From Cytidiella melzeri (Eukaryota > Basidiomycota > Agaricomycetes > Polyporales > Irpicaceae), in NCBI GenBank assembly GCA_022592445.1, contig JABYQR010000176.1, positions 26,871-90,870 on the forward strand: a DNA stretch of 64,000 nt, given 5' to 3'. Every line of letters begins with the position of its first letter. Within the stretch, counting starts at the first letter, position 1. This document shows positions 1 through 11,111 of this stretch, piece by piece. The translations under genes were made by a program, and so were the position numbers. The notes under the pieces were generated by a model. The model did no database searches. It was given only the letters and a program-made list of their open reading frames with translations, and was not told the origin of the DNA.

Positions 1-770
1 GCACCGAGTTACGCTTTGTGGCGTATGAGGACAGTGCTCCCTCTGTTTTCCTCCCGCCTCTCACCGCCATACGCTTGACCACTCTCACCCCTATATCGTT
101 GCACACATCAATCCTCAAGGTCAGCTTTGTACTTGGTCTTGAAATGAAAGAACCAGTGAGTACATGTTTGTTCCTATTGTTCTATACACGCGGGGGTATT
201 TTTTCATACGATGCGGCATTTGGTTCATTTCTTAGAAGTTCACTTTGACTTCACATGTGGTGGATCGACCCCCTTCACACTTCCCTTCCCTGTCCTTGGC
301 GCTCTTGCTCTTGCCCCCAACCGCCATCCTCTCTCTCTCTCCCCCCGCTGCTCAGATACCCAGCACATACACAAACATCATGGTTTGTGTTGGATTCAAC
401 TGTCTCGTGCATAAATCGTTAACGCACATCCCACAGATTCACCACCTCCAGGCAAAATTGTCTCTTCGACTGCAGACACGTTTGATGTGTTATACCCACA
501 ATATATACCTATCATCTGCGCCTGACCTTTGATACTACCTGTCGGACAAGAAGGAGGGCTCAAGGGCATATACCAGTACATCACGTTGGACATCTCAGCG
601 TTCTGCGACGTGTTCTCACAAGTCTAGTAAGCATGACTTCGCATAACTGCAGAACTTGCCCCAGGCTTACCTTCCCAAAGCAAATTGACCACATCGCACC
701 CCTTTGTCTTCCGTCTCCTCTCTCGCCTTCCCTCAGTAACCCCCACAAGAGGACAACAAAAAATTGAGAA
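1..770. other. no recognised gene
   Basis: I see no coding region that I can support here. Short open frames exist on both strands but have no recognisable motif and no consistent splice pattern. Pyrimidine-rich stretches near 300-350 and 700-730 resemble the promoter or 5' leader of a fungal gene, possibly for the degenerate gene that follows. Confidence 0.4.
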
Positions 771-782
771 ATGGTGAACAAA

Positions 783-1530
783 GACGTTCAAGCAGTGGGC
801 AGTCAACGATGTGCTAGACCTCACGGACAACGAGGGAAACAAGATTGTTTTGAGCAACCTTCAGTCGGAATGCGTCTTCACGCTTGCCGCACTCAAGGTC
901 CTCCATTATCCCACACATCCCAAGCACCTTACAATGTGGGGAAAGGACTGGGCGCAGAAAACGGCCGAAAGGGTGCAGAAGGTCTTGCGTGAGTGCCATG
1001 TTCTTGCTCATCTTGTTTTGTCCCATGCGGCGTGTATCAGGCCATGTATGTGCGATTGCTCTGGGCCAATGCATTGCGTAGCTTGTGTGCCGCGTACAAT
1101 CAGAGCAACAGCATATATGTGTTACTGTTATGCTCAAAAGCGCGAATCCAATTTCTATTCCTGTGTCGCTTTGACCCACATTTGGAGCGCATCCAACACG
1201 CGTTTTCCCCCTCATAGAATTGAACCCCTGCCCCATCGCGTATTGCTCCAGCTGGATGTCAATAGAGCAATCCTTCTGGTTCGTTGATGCAGAGCAGGCC
1301 AGCGCGTTTCCTTTGAAGAAAGAAGGGAAGAAGGCAAACAACGGGATGCTACTTCGTAAACGCAAGGCTGGTGCTGCCGCACATGTCACGTTTGATCCAC
1401 TTGCTGGCGTAGTAGTTGAGGGTGTCACAGACAGCGGTCGGCCAAAGAAGAGGGTCAGGACCAGTCAGGACCAGTTCAAGGGAGCGGAAAGGCAAAACAA
1501 GCGATGCAGCACAGATTCATGAGGCAAACG
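783..1530 (+). pseudogene. degenerate multi-exon gene, unrecognised
   Basis: Three protein-like blocks in a row look like exons of one fungal gene. Block 1 (about 783-988) reads KQWAVNDVLDLTDNEG and then a helical stretch with WGKDWAQKTAERV; it is followed by a GTGAGT donor near 991 and a TATCAG end near 1040. Block 2 (about 1042-1110) reads YVRLLWANALRSLCAAY. Block 3 (about 1257-1521) follows a CTCCAG acceptor and contains a basic stretch with KKRVR that could be a nuclear localisation signal. The frames do not join cleanly across the first intron, so it is probably decayed. I do not recognise the family and propose no function. Its sense and position make it a possible 5' neighbour of the ABC transporter remnant downstream. 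Confidence 0.35.
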
Positions 1531-1540
1531 GAGAGATGCT

Positions 1541-2600
1541 CGAAGAACTCTCCCTTCCTGGTGTCGTCGTGTTGCTCAATCGGCCATCATCTAGCTCTTT
1601 GTCGACTGCTTTCTCCCCCAAAAGCATACACTCTGGTACTCCGACAAAGGAAACAAAACTGGAGCTTATGGGTGTCAATGCGCCACTCGCGCCATCCATC
1701 ACCGCCTCCCCTACATCTGCGCCTGTTGCTCAGCTATCTGCGCCAGAACCGAAGCGCAGATCTGTTTGACAAGCTCACAAACGCGGGGACACCTCCATGC
1801 CATCATCCGCGGCACTTAACATAGACCTCAGCTTGCTCACTCCGACCTCGGATATCACGTCTTGAACAAATACGCCCTCTGTGCAAGACTCTGCTTTGCC
1901 AGCGGGCCAAGAGCAAGACGGTTTGAGGCCGGTGATCACGAGAGCAAGGTCAAGCAGTTTGTCGTGTGCAATGCTGTTACGGTTGTGTTGAATGCCTCTA
2001 GGACAACTACGGTGGTGGACAAAGAGGCGAGTGAGAAGAGCAAGGAGGTTAACAAGGAGGTTGGCATGAAAGGAGGGAAAGTTGAGGACAAGTGGACGTG
2101 CGAGAAAGTCTGCTGCAAAAAAGGTGGAGGCTGAAGTTGCCGAGAAGGTGGGGAGTGCACCGAGGAAAGGGAGGGCAAGGCAGAGGACAGTGGGAAGGAA
2201 GTGATGCGACCTTACGACTCGGTACGAACAATCCTCGGTTCATGGTCCTCTCCCCGGAAGAAGATTCTGTCCCAGCATCCCTTATCCCTCATATGTGGTA
2301 CCTACAAAACTCTTAATCGTCAATCACCCTCAATCCACTTGTACAACAAACCAATCATTCATCCTGTACAACATTGTTCACGATTTTTCCCACTTCATGG
2401 TTGGATCTCACTTGCATTACCACTATATCATCCCATCTACCTAATCTCTTGTCTTTTCGGATTCCACACATCCCTCGGTTGTTTCTTGTATATCCTTATA
2501 TCCCAACCCTGACAACAGCTTCTCTATCACCCGGTGTACCAACCTCATCCATCATTAGTACTTCTTTGAACCGGACATTGTATTCCTTCTCCCCTTTCCC
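1541..2600. other. no recognised gene; lysine/glutamate-rich open stretch
   Basis: An open stretch on the plus strand at about 1862-2134 encodes a low-complexity, Lys/Glu-rich segment after a short Cys-containing part. It lacks motifs and a plausible start. The rest (2140-2600) is T/C-rich and looks non-coding. It may be the decayed 3' end of the preceding gene. Confidence 0.3.
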
Positions 2601-2611
2601 TAGCCATTGAC

Positions 2612-3905
2612 ATGTCCATCATCCCATTGTATTTGGGTTTTTATCTCTTCCTTGAGCCTAGCGGAAACGTCCTCAAACCCTCCCTTGACCTCCTGCTCTT
2701 CATCTACCAGCTTTCACGTATGCTTGGTGTGCGTGGTACAGTCCTACTCTTTGTCAACTATCATGTGACGGTGCGCATACTCCGTGCTGTAACACCCTCG
2801 TTTGGGCGTCTGGCTGCTGTAGAAGCCAGACTGGAGGGCGAGTATTGCGCTGGGATCATCAGAAAACAAAACAAAGTCTCTGGCAGCTACGGAGCTCTCC
2901 GGAGCACTCTGTAGCAGCTGGGAGCTTGGGTAGCCTTTGCATTGTTACCTGATGATGGGAAGAGTAGGAAGAGATAGTGAGAAGGTCACGTTTTACAACG
3001 GTGGATCTAGAGAGAGGGACATCCTCTGGAGAGCGTATCTGAGGCTCATAAAGCACATAAACTCAATCTACAACCAAGCATTTTTTGCTTATGTCTGACA
3101 AATGCTGACGTGACTTGTTGCATATATAGATTCAGACCGCCTACGAATGGATGGAGGACTAGGTGAGCTCTCTCACGTCAATGTCTCCGTCCCACAAAGC
3201 ATTGTGACCACCAACGTCCCACTCATTCTCGTCTGCGACCTCTCTCTTTCTCTCAAACCCGGCGATCACCTTATGATTACCAGAAGCAATGGTGTCAACA
3301 AAGCAAGTGTTGCACGGGTCATTGCCAGTTTATGGGCAGGGCGTTCCTACACCTCCAAACTTGCATCCTCCTCCTCCTCGGTCTCCCGCCCGCCAGGGAA
3401 GAAAGGCGTGGTTGTTGTGCCGCAGAGGAGCTACATGGTTTCAGGGAGTTTGTTGGACCAGGTGATTTATCCGGACTTGTATGCGGAGTTTGTGGAGAGT
3501 GGGAGCAGGGTGGAGGAGTTGAAAGGGGATTTTGGAGGCAGTGCATTTGGGGTATTTGTCAGATAGGGAGGGAGGCTGGTTTATGAGGAAGGAGTGGAGG
3601 GATGTGTTGAGTGGGGGTGAGAAGCAGAGGGCGCGTTTTGGTCCTTTTGTCTGAGTAAATATATTGGGAGTCACTGATGGTGGCGCTGTAGATGGCCATG
3701 GCAAGAGTCTTTTATCATAAGCCCAAGTTTGCTGTCCTCGATGGTATGTGTTCATCTGGCACTCAAACGATGTCTATTGCTGACGCGTTGGTGCAGAATG
3801 TACAAGTGCTGTCTCGAGCGACATGGAAGGGCGCATGTATGAGCATGCCAAGTCACTTGGTATAACAACGACACCCTCCAAGATCAGCTCAACCATCCAC
3901 TCAGC
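2612..3905 (+). pseudogene. ABCD-type peroxisomal fatty-acyl ABC transporter remnant
   Basis: Blocks characteristic of the ABCD (ALD/PXA) half-transporters, which import fatty acyl-CoA into peroxisomes, occur in order. About 2660-2860 carries the membrane-domain segment LKPSLDLLLFIYQLSR followed by FGRLAAVEARLEGEY. About 2971-3060 reads EKVTFYNGGSRERDILWRAY. About 3130-3150 reads AYEWMED, after which the rest of the membrane domain is missing. The nucleotide-binding domain starts at about 3165 with ELSHVNVSVP; its Walker A is damaged (RSNGVNKAS at 3282-3308, where GPNGVGKT is usual). The Q-loop VPQRSYMVSGSLLDQVIYP is present, and the signature LSGGEKQR lies at 3607-3630 in a shifted frame. 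The Walker B/D-loop is split by a clean 53-nt intron (3744-3796), giving LD-ECTSAVSSD. A large internal deletion, a frameshift and the Walker A damage make it non-functional. The family call is firm. Confidence 0.85.
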
Positions 3906-4020
3906 TCTCTGAGTGCGGTCATAGACCTTAAGCAACGCCGCATTCACCTGTGCAACTCTATTCAACATGCCAGACTCACCCCAGACAACTGTACGTCTTT
4001 GCCCCACACCCTGCCACCGT

Positions 4021-4025
4021 ATGCT
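4021..4025. repeat. copia target-site duplication, left copy (ATGCT)
   Basis: ATGCT directly precedes the 5' LTR and is repeated exactly after the 3' LTR at 10941-10945. A perfect 5-bp duplication fixes both ends of the copia element and shows that it was inserted as a unit. Confidence 0.95.
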
Positions 4026-4195
4026 TGTTCAACTATATTAATTAGACGCTTAACGTACGAGCGCCGTAGTTACCGTATACATGACTTACTCTGATCAATG
4101 CAACAATACGCACTTTTGATCCCCAACTCCCACTGTGTGATCTCTCTCAGTCTTGCTCTCTCAACACTTTCCTCTACTTGCATAGCCTTCTAACA
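4026..4195 (+). repeat. copia 5' LTR
   Basis: A 170-bp repeat that begins TGTTC and ends CTAACA and is repeated at 10771-10940. It is short for an LTR but within the copia range. Confidence 0.95.
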
Positions 4196-4207
4196 GGTTA
4201 TGAGCCC
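4196..4207 (+). promoter_or_regulatory. copia primer-binding site, initiator tRNA-Met anticodon arm type
   Basis: GGTTATGAGCCC directly follows the 5' LTR. Its complement, GGGCTCATAACC, has the form of the anticodon stem-loop of eukaryotic initiator tRNA-Met (CAT anticodon) and not of a tRNA 3' end. Drosophila copia and yeast Ty5 prime from half-molecules of initiator tRNA-Met in this way. The match is seen in the sequence; the priming mode is inferred. Confidence 0.75.
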
Positions 4208-4431
4208 CGGATAAGCTCACTACCTTACTCATATTACTCTCTGCACTCACTCTTTACCAGTTGATGAGCTCTGATCCCACTGATCAGTCTCAACCTCGTC
4301 GTTCTACACGTGAACAAAAAAAAACCGACTTTCTTTGAGGCACTATCCCTCGTACCACACGCAGGAGACGTACACCTGTCTTCACTCCTACTCCAACTCC
4401 TTTTCCTGCTCCTAATCCTCCTCAACCTCCA

Positions 4432-6830
4432 ATGTCTTCCGCTTCTCGTGCTGTTACCCCAGGTCCTGCACCTTTGGACCACGCCACAAACGTCCCTACT
4501 ACCTCTGCCGTTGACCAATACACTGCCCGCATCACGGCATCACAACGAGTCTCAGCACCCCCCTCTGATTGCCATTGCACTCCATTCGACACACTCCGCG
4601 ACAACTTCGCTTACCGTCACCCCAATAAGCCATCGTCAGACGATAGTGACAATGCTATGGACGATGACAAGGCGCACGAAAGGCAAAGGGGCAAACTGCC
4701 CAGAGCTCATCGCGCACCTTCCCCCTCGCCATCTGGCCCTACTGACTCCGCGCAAGCGGTGTCATCCCTCCTTTCCGTGCCTCCAAAGCACGATGTGGAG
4801 TATACTATGTCGCTGAGCGACGTCCACAAAGCCTTTGCAGACGTTGGCAAACTTACGGGTCCTGATACCTGGCCAATGTGGAAGTTCCGCGTCAATACTG
4901 CGATGTCGACCATTGTCGACTTCTACAGCTACAGGGGTGGTCTGACCATTTCTCAAGAGGTCTAACGGGCCGTCTTCAACGTCCTGGCGGGACACATCAC
5001 AGACTCTGTAATGGCGAACTATCTCAATGAGACCGCGCCTTACAGACTGATGGAGAAACTCTCCGAACGTTGCGAGCCAACTTCTACTATGTCAGACGCG
5101 AGTGAAATTTTCCAACTCTTCTCCCTCCGCCGTCCCGTCCACAAAATGGACAAACTACTTGACAACACGCACAATCTTGACTCAAAGATTCTTTCCAAGG
5201 GGATTGAATTCCCGCAATACATCTTCTACTCCGCCCTTGTCGGCATCATTCCCCCCGCCTATGCACATACTCGCGCTAGCTACGAGGCTGGTGTGCGTTC
5301 TCGTACTCCTGCGGGCAAGGAATATGACTACAACCCCATCTCTTTGAGTGTCGAGCTCCGCCGCAACTTCCATAGTTGGCGACTTGCTCATCCACTTGAC
5401 CGCTCTCGGTCCAAGGGTTTGTCAACCCTTGTTCCTCGCGATAGGCCTGCTGGTGGTTCATCCGCCGCGTCGCTAGCAGTTGACAAACGTGTCGAACGTC
5501 CAGCAAAAGCCACTTCTTCCACTCGTGCGGCCGCCGCTCCTTACTCTAAGGAGAAGTCCGTTCGTGACACTTCGAAGATGAAGTGTTACAACTGTAACGA
5601 GACAGGCCACACGACGCCTACTTGCCCTTTGCCCTGGACAGAGAAGTCCAAGGAGGCAATGAAGAGGAAGGGTATCACCCGGAAGTCCGTCGCTGCTGGT
5701 GCCAAGGGCAAAGCTGCCACTGCTGCCGCTGTCGTCACTACTCCTGCTGTTGCTGGTCCGTCGACCACTACTCCTTGTCGCAACCAGAGCGCCTGGGTAT
5801 CGGCTCTCTCTGAGTCCGACGTCACTATGCACGTAAGTCCTTCGCTTACTACTACTTTTCCTACTCTACTTCTGCTGTATGCAACTTCGTCAACAGACGA
5901 GTCGATACACATTCTTGATACTGGTGCGACTATACACTGTACGCCGTACCGAGACTTACTTTTCAATGTCCACTCCGTACCAACTATTGTACTGACTGTT
6001 GCCAACTCAGAACAACTAGTTTTGAAACTCGCTGGTGACATGGTACTCGAGGTGGAACAGGAAAGTGGTAAGCTTACTGAACTCTTGCTGAAGAACGTCT
6101 ACTTTAACTCAACTCTACCTTTTACTTTAATCAGCGTTGGAAAACTGGACTCTGATTATTGTTTTACTTTCCATCACAATCTTTGTACTATATACAACTC
6201 AAACTCGACTTGTGTGGCTGTAGTTAGAAAATCAAACGATTTATACACGCTATCATCAACTCGAGTGACTTCTTTAGCAAGCGTGCATAGAACTGGCATT
6301 ACTCTACTTGAACTACATAAAAAACTCGGTCATCTCAGTTACTTCATGATCAAGAAACTACTTCAAACTTCGTCAATTATTACTGATCATAACACTGACC
6401 ATACTGAAACTCCGTGCGAGGATTGTTTACTTAACAATATCCATCGCAATACCGTACCCAAACTTTGTTCTTCATCCTTATCTGAAGCTTTCGGAGATCA
6501 CTTTCATATTGACATCTTTGGGCCTCTACCCACAGCGTCGATTACTGGTAAACATAAATACTGGTTGACTATCATCGACAATGCTACTAGATGGTTAGTA
6601 CTTGCACCACTAGTTACTAAAGATGACGCCTATACTCAATGGGTCATTTTCTCTACTGAACTTTGGACACCATATGGTATTTGTGTCAAGATACTTCAAG
6701 CCAATAACAACGGTGTCTTTACCAGTAAAGCTATGACTGCTTACTTGAAAACTCAAGGAACTATACTACGTCTTACTGTACATGATACTCCTCAGCAAAA
6801 CGGTGTTGCTGAGCGTGTACATCAAACTAT
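4432..6830 (+). pseudogene. copia Gag-protease-integrase, 5' part
   Basis: The frame starts at ATG 4432 and runs to the Helentron junction at 6830, broken only by TAA at 4963-4965; the same frame continues directly after it. Order: a low-complexity N-terminus; a gag core; a CX2CX4HX4C zinc knuckle (CYNCNETGHTTPTC, 5584-5625); an aspartic protease with DTG at 5917-5925; a gag-pre-integrase zinc finger (HKKLGH near 6322, CEDC near 6415); and the integrase core with HIDIFGPLP near 6505. The second integrase aspartate is replaced: ANNNGVF at 6700-6720 stands where (S/A)DNGG(E/V)F is usual. The glutamate in AER is present at 6811-6813. The Asn change fits a G-to-A transition. Confidence 0.9.
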
Positions 6831-8596
6831 TACAATTCCTGAAGAATGAAGAAGAATTGTTCCAGTGTGCTCCAGCACATTGATGCCTTTTCAGATGTGA
6901 CCTTTTTGTCCCCCAAAGTGTGGGAATTTGATGGCAGAATACAGACAGTAATAGTGTCAATAACAAACCAATGAATACAGCTGATGGCATCACACTGGCC
7001 TTGTTATCAGCCCCTTATAACTTTGTATCAGATCACTTTTGCAATCAAAATGCAGTTTTTGATTTTTACAGACTGCATATGGGTACAGATTTGTACATAT
7101 AGTACACTGTTGGATAGCCCTATCTTGTGGCAACATCCTGGCACAAACATCCCGTCAATTGAAGTGGAATTGAGCAAGTTATGGCCAGTCTACTGAAAAA
7201 AGTCATCCAGACTCAGATTCAAACTCCACTCCTGCTGGCAGATGATGGCTAATTCTGGTCAGGTACATGTGCTGCAATCTACAGACATTGCTTGCTCTCT
7301 GAACAAGGAGTACAATTAGAAGACATGCCACACATAGCATTGGCTCTGAGCAAGAATTACCAGTACTTTGGAAGCTAACTACAAATACTCAACCCCTACA
7401 TTCTTGTACAATGTAAATTGGTGGCTGCATTAGCAGTGAGTACTGTATCTGATTGTTCCACACAGTTTCACAACTGATAGTTGCTCTCTAAGCAGGAGTT
7501 ACAATCAGAACACAGCCTGTGGCAGTTCCAATGGGGGTGAGGCAGTTCAGACATCAACAGTACATGGTTGCATCAGCAGCAAGCACTGCATTGAATTGTT
7601 GCACAAAGTCTCACAACCATTAGTTGCTCTCTAAGGAGGAGTCAAAATCAGAACATAGCCTGTGGCAGTTCTAATGGGGCTGAGGCAGTTCAGACATTGA
7701 CAGGACGTGGTTGCATCACCATAGAGCACTGCCTTTGGTTCTTCCACACAGTTTCACAACCACCAGTTGCTCTATAAGCAGGTGTTACAATCAGACCACA
7801 GCCTGTGGCAGTTCCAATGGGGGTGAGGCAGTGCAGACACCAACAGGACACTTGTACCATGTTGTAGCAATTGATCTATTGAGACACCCTCAAGCCCTTC
7901 ATTCTTGAACCAAGTAATTTTCTAGAATCAGCAGTGAATACTGCACAAAATTAATGACAAGATAGATGAAGCCCCTTGCTACCATTGATGACTACCTTCA
8001 TCAATGTATGGCTTCTTTTCCTGCAACCAAACTTGTCAAGTGTAGTACAATCACTTCATCCCAGATATCAAAGATGTCACCAATAGCAAATGCCTGTAAT
8101 ACAGTCAATATTTATGACCAGATGGCTTGCCAAGGTCCTTACCAGGAACAGAGTGGTTTACAGATGTTCTTTTTGGTGACAAAGTCACAGGTGCAATTAA
8201 CTATTTCATGCCATATGATTCATTCAATATTCTATCAATAACATAATCACTTGTAACCCTGCTCCTGCAGTTTACCAAATTATATCTGATGCATGTCAAA
8301 CAATTTTTATCTCCATGCTCTACTCCACAAACTTGTTTTAATTCTGTACTCACACCCATTGTTGCACTTCAAACAATACAGCACAGTCCCTCTTCTTTCA
8401 TTAATGATTGTGTGCTCTAGTGAAGACAAACTACTAACTTTTTATACATTACTCATCAAAGAAGCTATTCCCAACACAATTACTTGTTCAGGCTGCTGAC
8501 AGCACCAAGTTTACTTACAAACCTGGCTCAAAAAGTAATATTTCATTCAATCTTCAGGAATTGTACTTGCCACTTGCCGGCCTTGCTAACGCTAGT
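6831..8596 (+). mobile_element. non-autonomous Helentron (Helitron2 type), copy NA-1
   Basis: The insert begins TACAATTCCTGAAG and ends CTTCAGGAATTGTA plus a 31-nt GC-rich cap ending GCTAACGCTAG(T). The 5' terminal 14 nt are thus inverted but subterminal at the 3' end, the asymmetrical layout described for Helitron2/Helentron elements. The copia frame resumes exactly at 8597, so there is no long target duplication; the site is T|T, or equally A|T with CTAG as the 3' end. Inside are a 5' unique part (about 630 bp), three 143-bp tandem units and a 3' unique part (about 750 bp). No transposase gene is present. Other copies lie at 18083, 28099-30585 and 30586-32087. Confidence 0.88.
7466..7840 (+). 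repeat. 143-bp tandem repeat array in NA-1 (about 3 units)
   Basis: The marker GTTGCTCT recurs at 7480, 7623 and 7766, an exact 143-bp period. Each unit also carries TTACAATCAGAACACAGCC-like and GTGAGGCAGTTCAGACAT-like segments. Alternate units differ in a CATAGAGCACTGCC versus GCAAGCACTGC block, giving two subtypes. Confidence 0.9.
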
Positions 8597-10763
8597 TATG
8601 AACTTGATTTGAGTAAACCTGCATACTGCATCTTTACCAAATCGACTATGGTGGTACACTGCATTAGACGCAATGTATGTGTACAATTGTTCTCCTCATA
8701 CTATACTTAACTACAGAACTCCTTACTTTAAGCAATATGGCACTGATGCTAACCTTGATGGACTTCAAGTCTTGGATCAGCCGTGCATCGTATACGACGA
8801 ATATCGCACAAATAAACTAGCATCTAAGGGTAAAAGGGGAGTCTGGATAGGCTTCGCTGAACACTGTGAAGGTCACTACGTTTACTTTGGACAACGTGTC
8901 GGAGTTGAACGTAACTTGCAATTTGTTGACTCTACAATACAAATTGAAGGGGAGAAAGAACCAAATGTCAAAAAACTTACTACTGAAAAACAACTTGAAC
9001 TTGAGGACAACCCTCACATAGAACCAATGGAAATCGACGAGCCTGACCCTACTGGTCCAAGGCGTTCCAACAGAATTCCTCAACTATCGCGTAAAGCTCG
9101 TGGACTCAACTACAACGAAGTAGACACTAACATTGCTTTCTACTTAACTGAGTTTAACGCTTACCATGCTGAGGACGTCGGTGACCCTGTCACTTTCACA
9201 GATGTACTTAATCACCCTCTCAAAGACGATTGGTTTAAGTCTATGAAACTTGAGGTTGATACACTAGAACAACTCGGCACTTGGGAATACTGTATCCCGC
9301 TGCCAAATGCCAACATTACTGGTTCTCGCTTCGTCTACAAGACCAAGTACAAACATGGAAAAGTTACTAAACTCAAGTCAAGACTTGTTGCGCAAGGATA
9401 CTCTCAGCGCGATGGTATTGATTACTATGCAAACTACTTGTTCGCTCCAGTCGCGCGCATGAGTTCTATGCGGCTCATACTTACACTTGCGGCTTCACTA
9501 CACTTCGAGATTAACCAACTCGATGTTAAGTCTGCTTACTTATACGGTAAAATTAACAATGATGAAGATCTTTATCTTCGTCCGCCGCCTGGCGACTTAC
9601 TGCCCAACTTGCCTAAGGGCTGGGTACTTAAACTACGCAAAACTATCTATGGCCTTAAACAAGCCGGACGTCGCTGGTACAAGGTACTATGTGATATACT
9701 TTTTCAATTTGGACTCAAGCGTTCAGACTACGATAACACTGTCTTCTACCTTTACAGGGGAGACAAACTAATACTTATACTCGCTGTTCATGTCGACGAT
9801 ATTACTCTCTGTACTATTACTTCTGTTGTCGCTGAACAATTCGAGATAGCACTTAGACAACATGTCGAGGTAACAAACGGTGGCACTATCCACTGGATGC
9901 TTGGCATGGAGATTGATTACGACAAAGCCTCTGGTGTTATCAAGCTTCGTCAACGTGATTATATCCAAACTATACTTAAACAAAACAACTTTGACCACAA
10001 TCATATACGCCGTACGCCTATGATACACGAGCACAACTTAGCCCCCCGTGACTCGAAAGAACCTTGTCAGGACGCTGACGCTATTAAACAATACATGTCT
10101 TTAGTCGGTGGTTTACAATACGTCGCTGACTGTACTCGACCAGATGTTGCATACTGCACTGGTCAACTTGCACGATACTTAGCTGACCCTTCTAAGGAAC
10201 ACTTTGCTGCAGCTAAACAGTGTTACCTATACTTGAAGGGAACGTGCGATTACTGGCTTGTCCTAGGAAACCAAATAACTACTACTAATACTTCACTTGT
10301 TGGATACACTGATTCTGACGGTATGACTACATACGGCAATAAACCAATAATGGGCTACACCTTTACATACAATGACTCGCTTATCTCTTGGTCAAGTAAG
10401 CGTGGTTCACTTGTAACAATATTGGTCACCGAAGCTGAATTATATGCCTTAGTGCATGCATCAACTGAAGCTATATATCTAAAAGCACTCATTGACGAAC
10501 TACTGAACTTTACTATGGATCCTGTCAAAATGTATACTGACAGTGCATCAACTATTGCCATTGTTAGCTCACCTGACGAGCAACATTTGCAACAAACTAA
10601 ACACTTCGAGATTCGTAAGAATTTCATCAGCAATCATGTACTCAAGAAGTATATAACTATTCATCACATATCTTCTAACAATCAACGTGCTGATACACTT
10701 ACTAAAGCACTACCTCTCGAAAAACTCAAGCACTTCAATGAACTACTTCATATTCGTGCTTGA
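8597..10763 (+). pseudogene. copia integrase end, reverse transcriptase and RNase H
   Basis: This continues the copia frame after the Helentron. The first codons (MNLI) are followed by TGA at 8610-8612, most simply a CGA-to-TGA change; then the frame is open to the stop at 10761-10763. The integrase tail (WWYTALDAMYVYNCSPH) is followed by the reverse transcriptase with FAPVARMSSMRLIL and LDVKSAYLYG. Its catalytic box reads HVDD at 9789-9800, where YVDD is usual. RNase H follows with TDSD near 10312, TEAELYAL near 10430 and YTDS near 10536. The polyprotein ends 7 bp before the polypurine tract. The changed tyrosine and the stop suggest loss of activity. Confidence 0.9.
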
Positions 10764-10770
10764 AGGGGAG
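10762..10770 (+). promoter_or_regulatory. copia polypurine tract
   Basis: TGAAGGGGAG lies directly against the TG of the 3' LTR, overlapping the pol stop codon. Its purine content and position are those of the plus-strand primer site. Confidence 0.85.
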
Positions 10771-10940
10771 TGTTCGACTATATTAATTAGACGCTTAACG
10801 TACGAGCGCCGTAGTTACCGTATATATGACTTACTCTGATCAATGCAACGATACGCACTTTTGATCCCCAACTCCCACTGTGTGATCTCTCTCAGTCTTG
10901 CTCTCTCAACACTTTCCTCTACTTGCATAGCCTTCTAACA
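10771..10940 (+). repeat. copia 3' LTR
   Basis: This is the 170-bp partner of 4026-4195, with few differences, and is followed by the second ATGCT duplication at 10941-10945. Confidence 0.95.
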
Positions 10941-11111
10941 ATGCTGACTCTTTGCATTGGTGATAGTACTCAGGTCCATTTTTGTGGTAAGTGCACGTTC
11001 ACCTCGCCGGTAGAAGGGACACCTGACCCTGACCACAGATGTATTCATCAATGTGTGAGTGCAACCGAGGAAGCTTTGTCACTGCTCGCTTCAACCACTG
11101 ATTGTTGTCAT

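Larger units (their letters stand above)
4026..10940 (+). mobile_element. complete Ty1/copia LTR retrotransposon, 6915 bp including a nested insert
   Basis: The element has TG...CA-bounded 170-bp LTRs, a PBS, a Gag-Pol reading frame in the copia order (gag, protease, integrase, reverse transcriptase, RNase H), a polypurine tract and a 5-bp target-site duplication. A 1766-bp non-autonomous Helentron (6831-8596) splits the integrase region, so the copia element alone is about 5.15 kb, a usual size. The LTRs differ at only a few visible positions (for example the fifth base of the LTR and CATACATG versus CATATATG), so insertion was fairly recent. It carries an in-frame TAA at 4963, a TGA at 8610 and a changed integrase catalytic residue, so it is not autonomous now. 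Confidence 0.95.

Noticed and set aside
814..1428. A 204-codon open frame on the minus strand
   Set aside because: It overlaps plus-strand blocks with better protein character and splice signals, and its own translation has no recognisable domain.
4196..10763. Possibility that the copia element is currently active
   Set aside because: Stops at 4963 and 8610, Asn in place of an integrase catalytic Asp, HVDD for YVDD and a Helentron insertion all argue against it.
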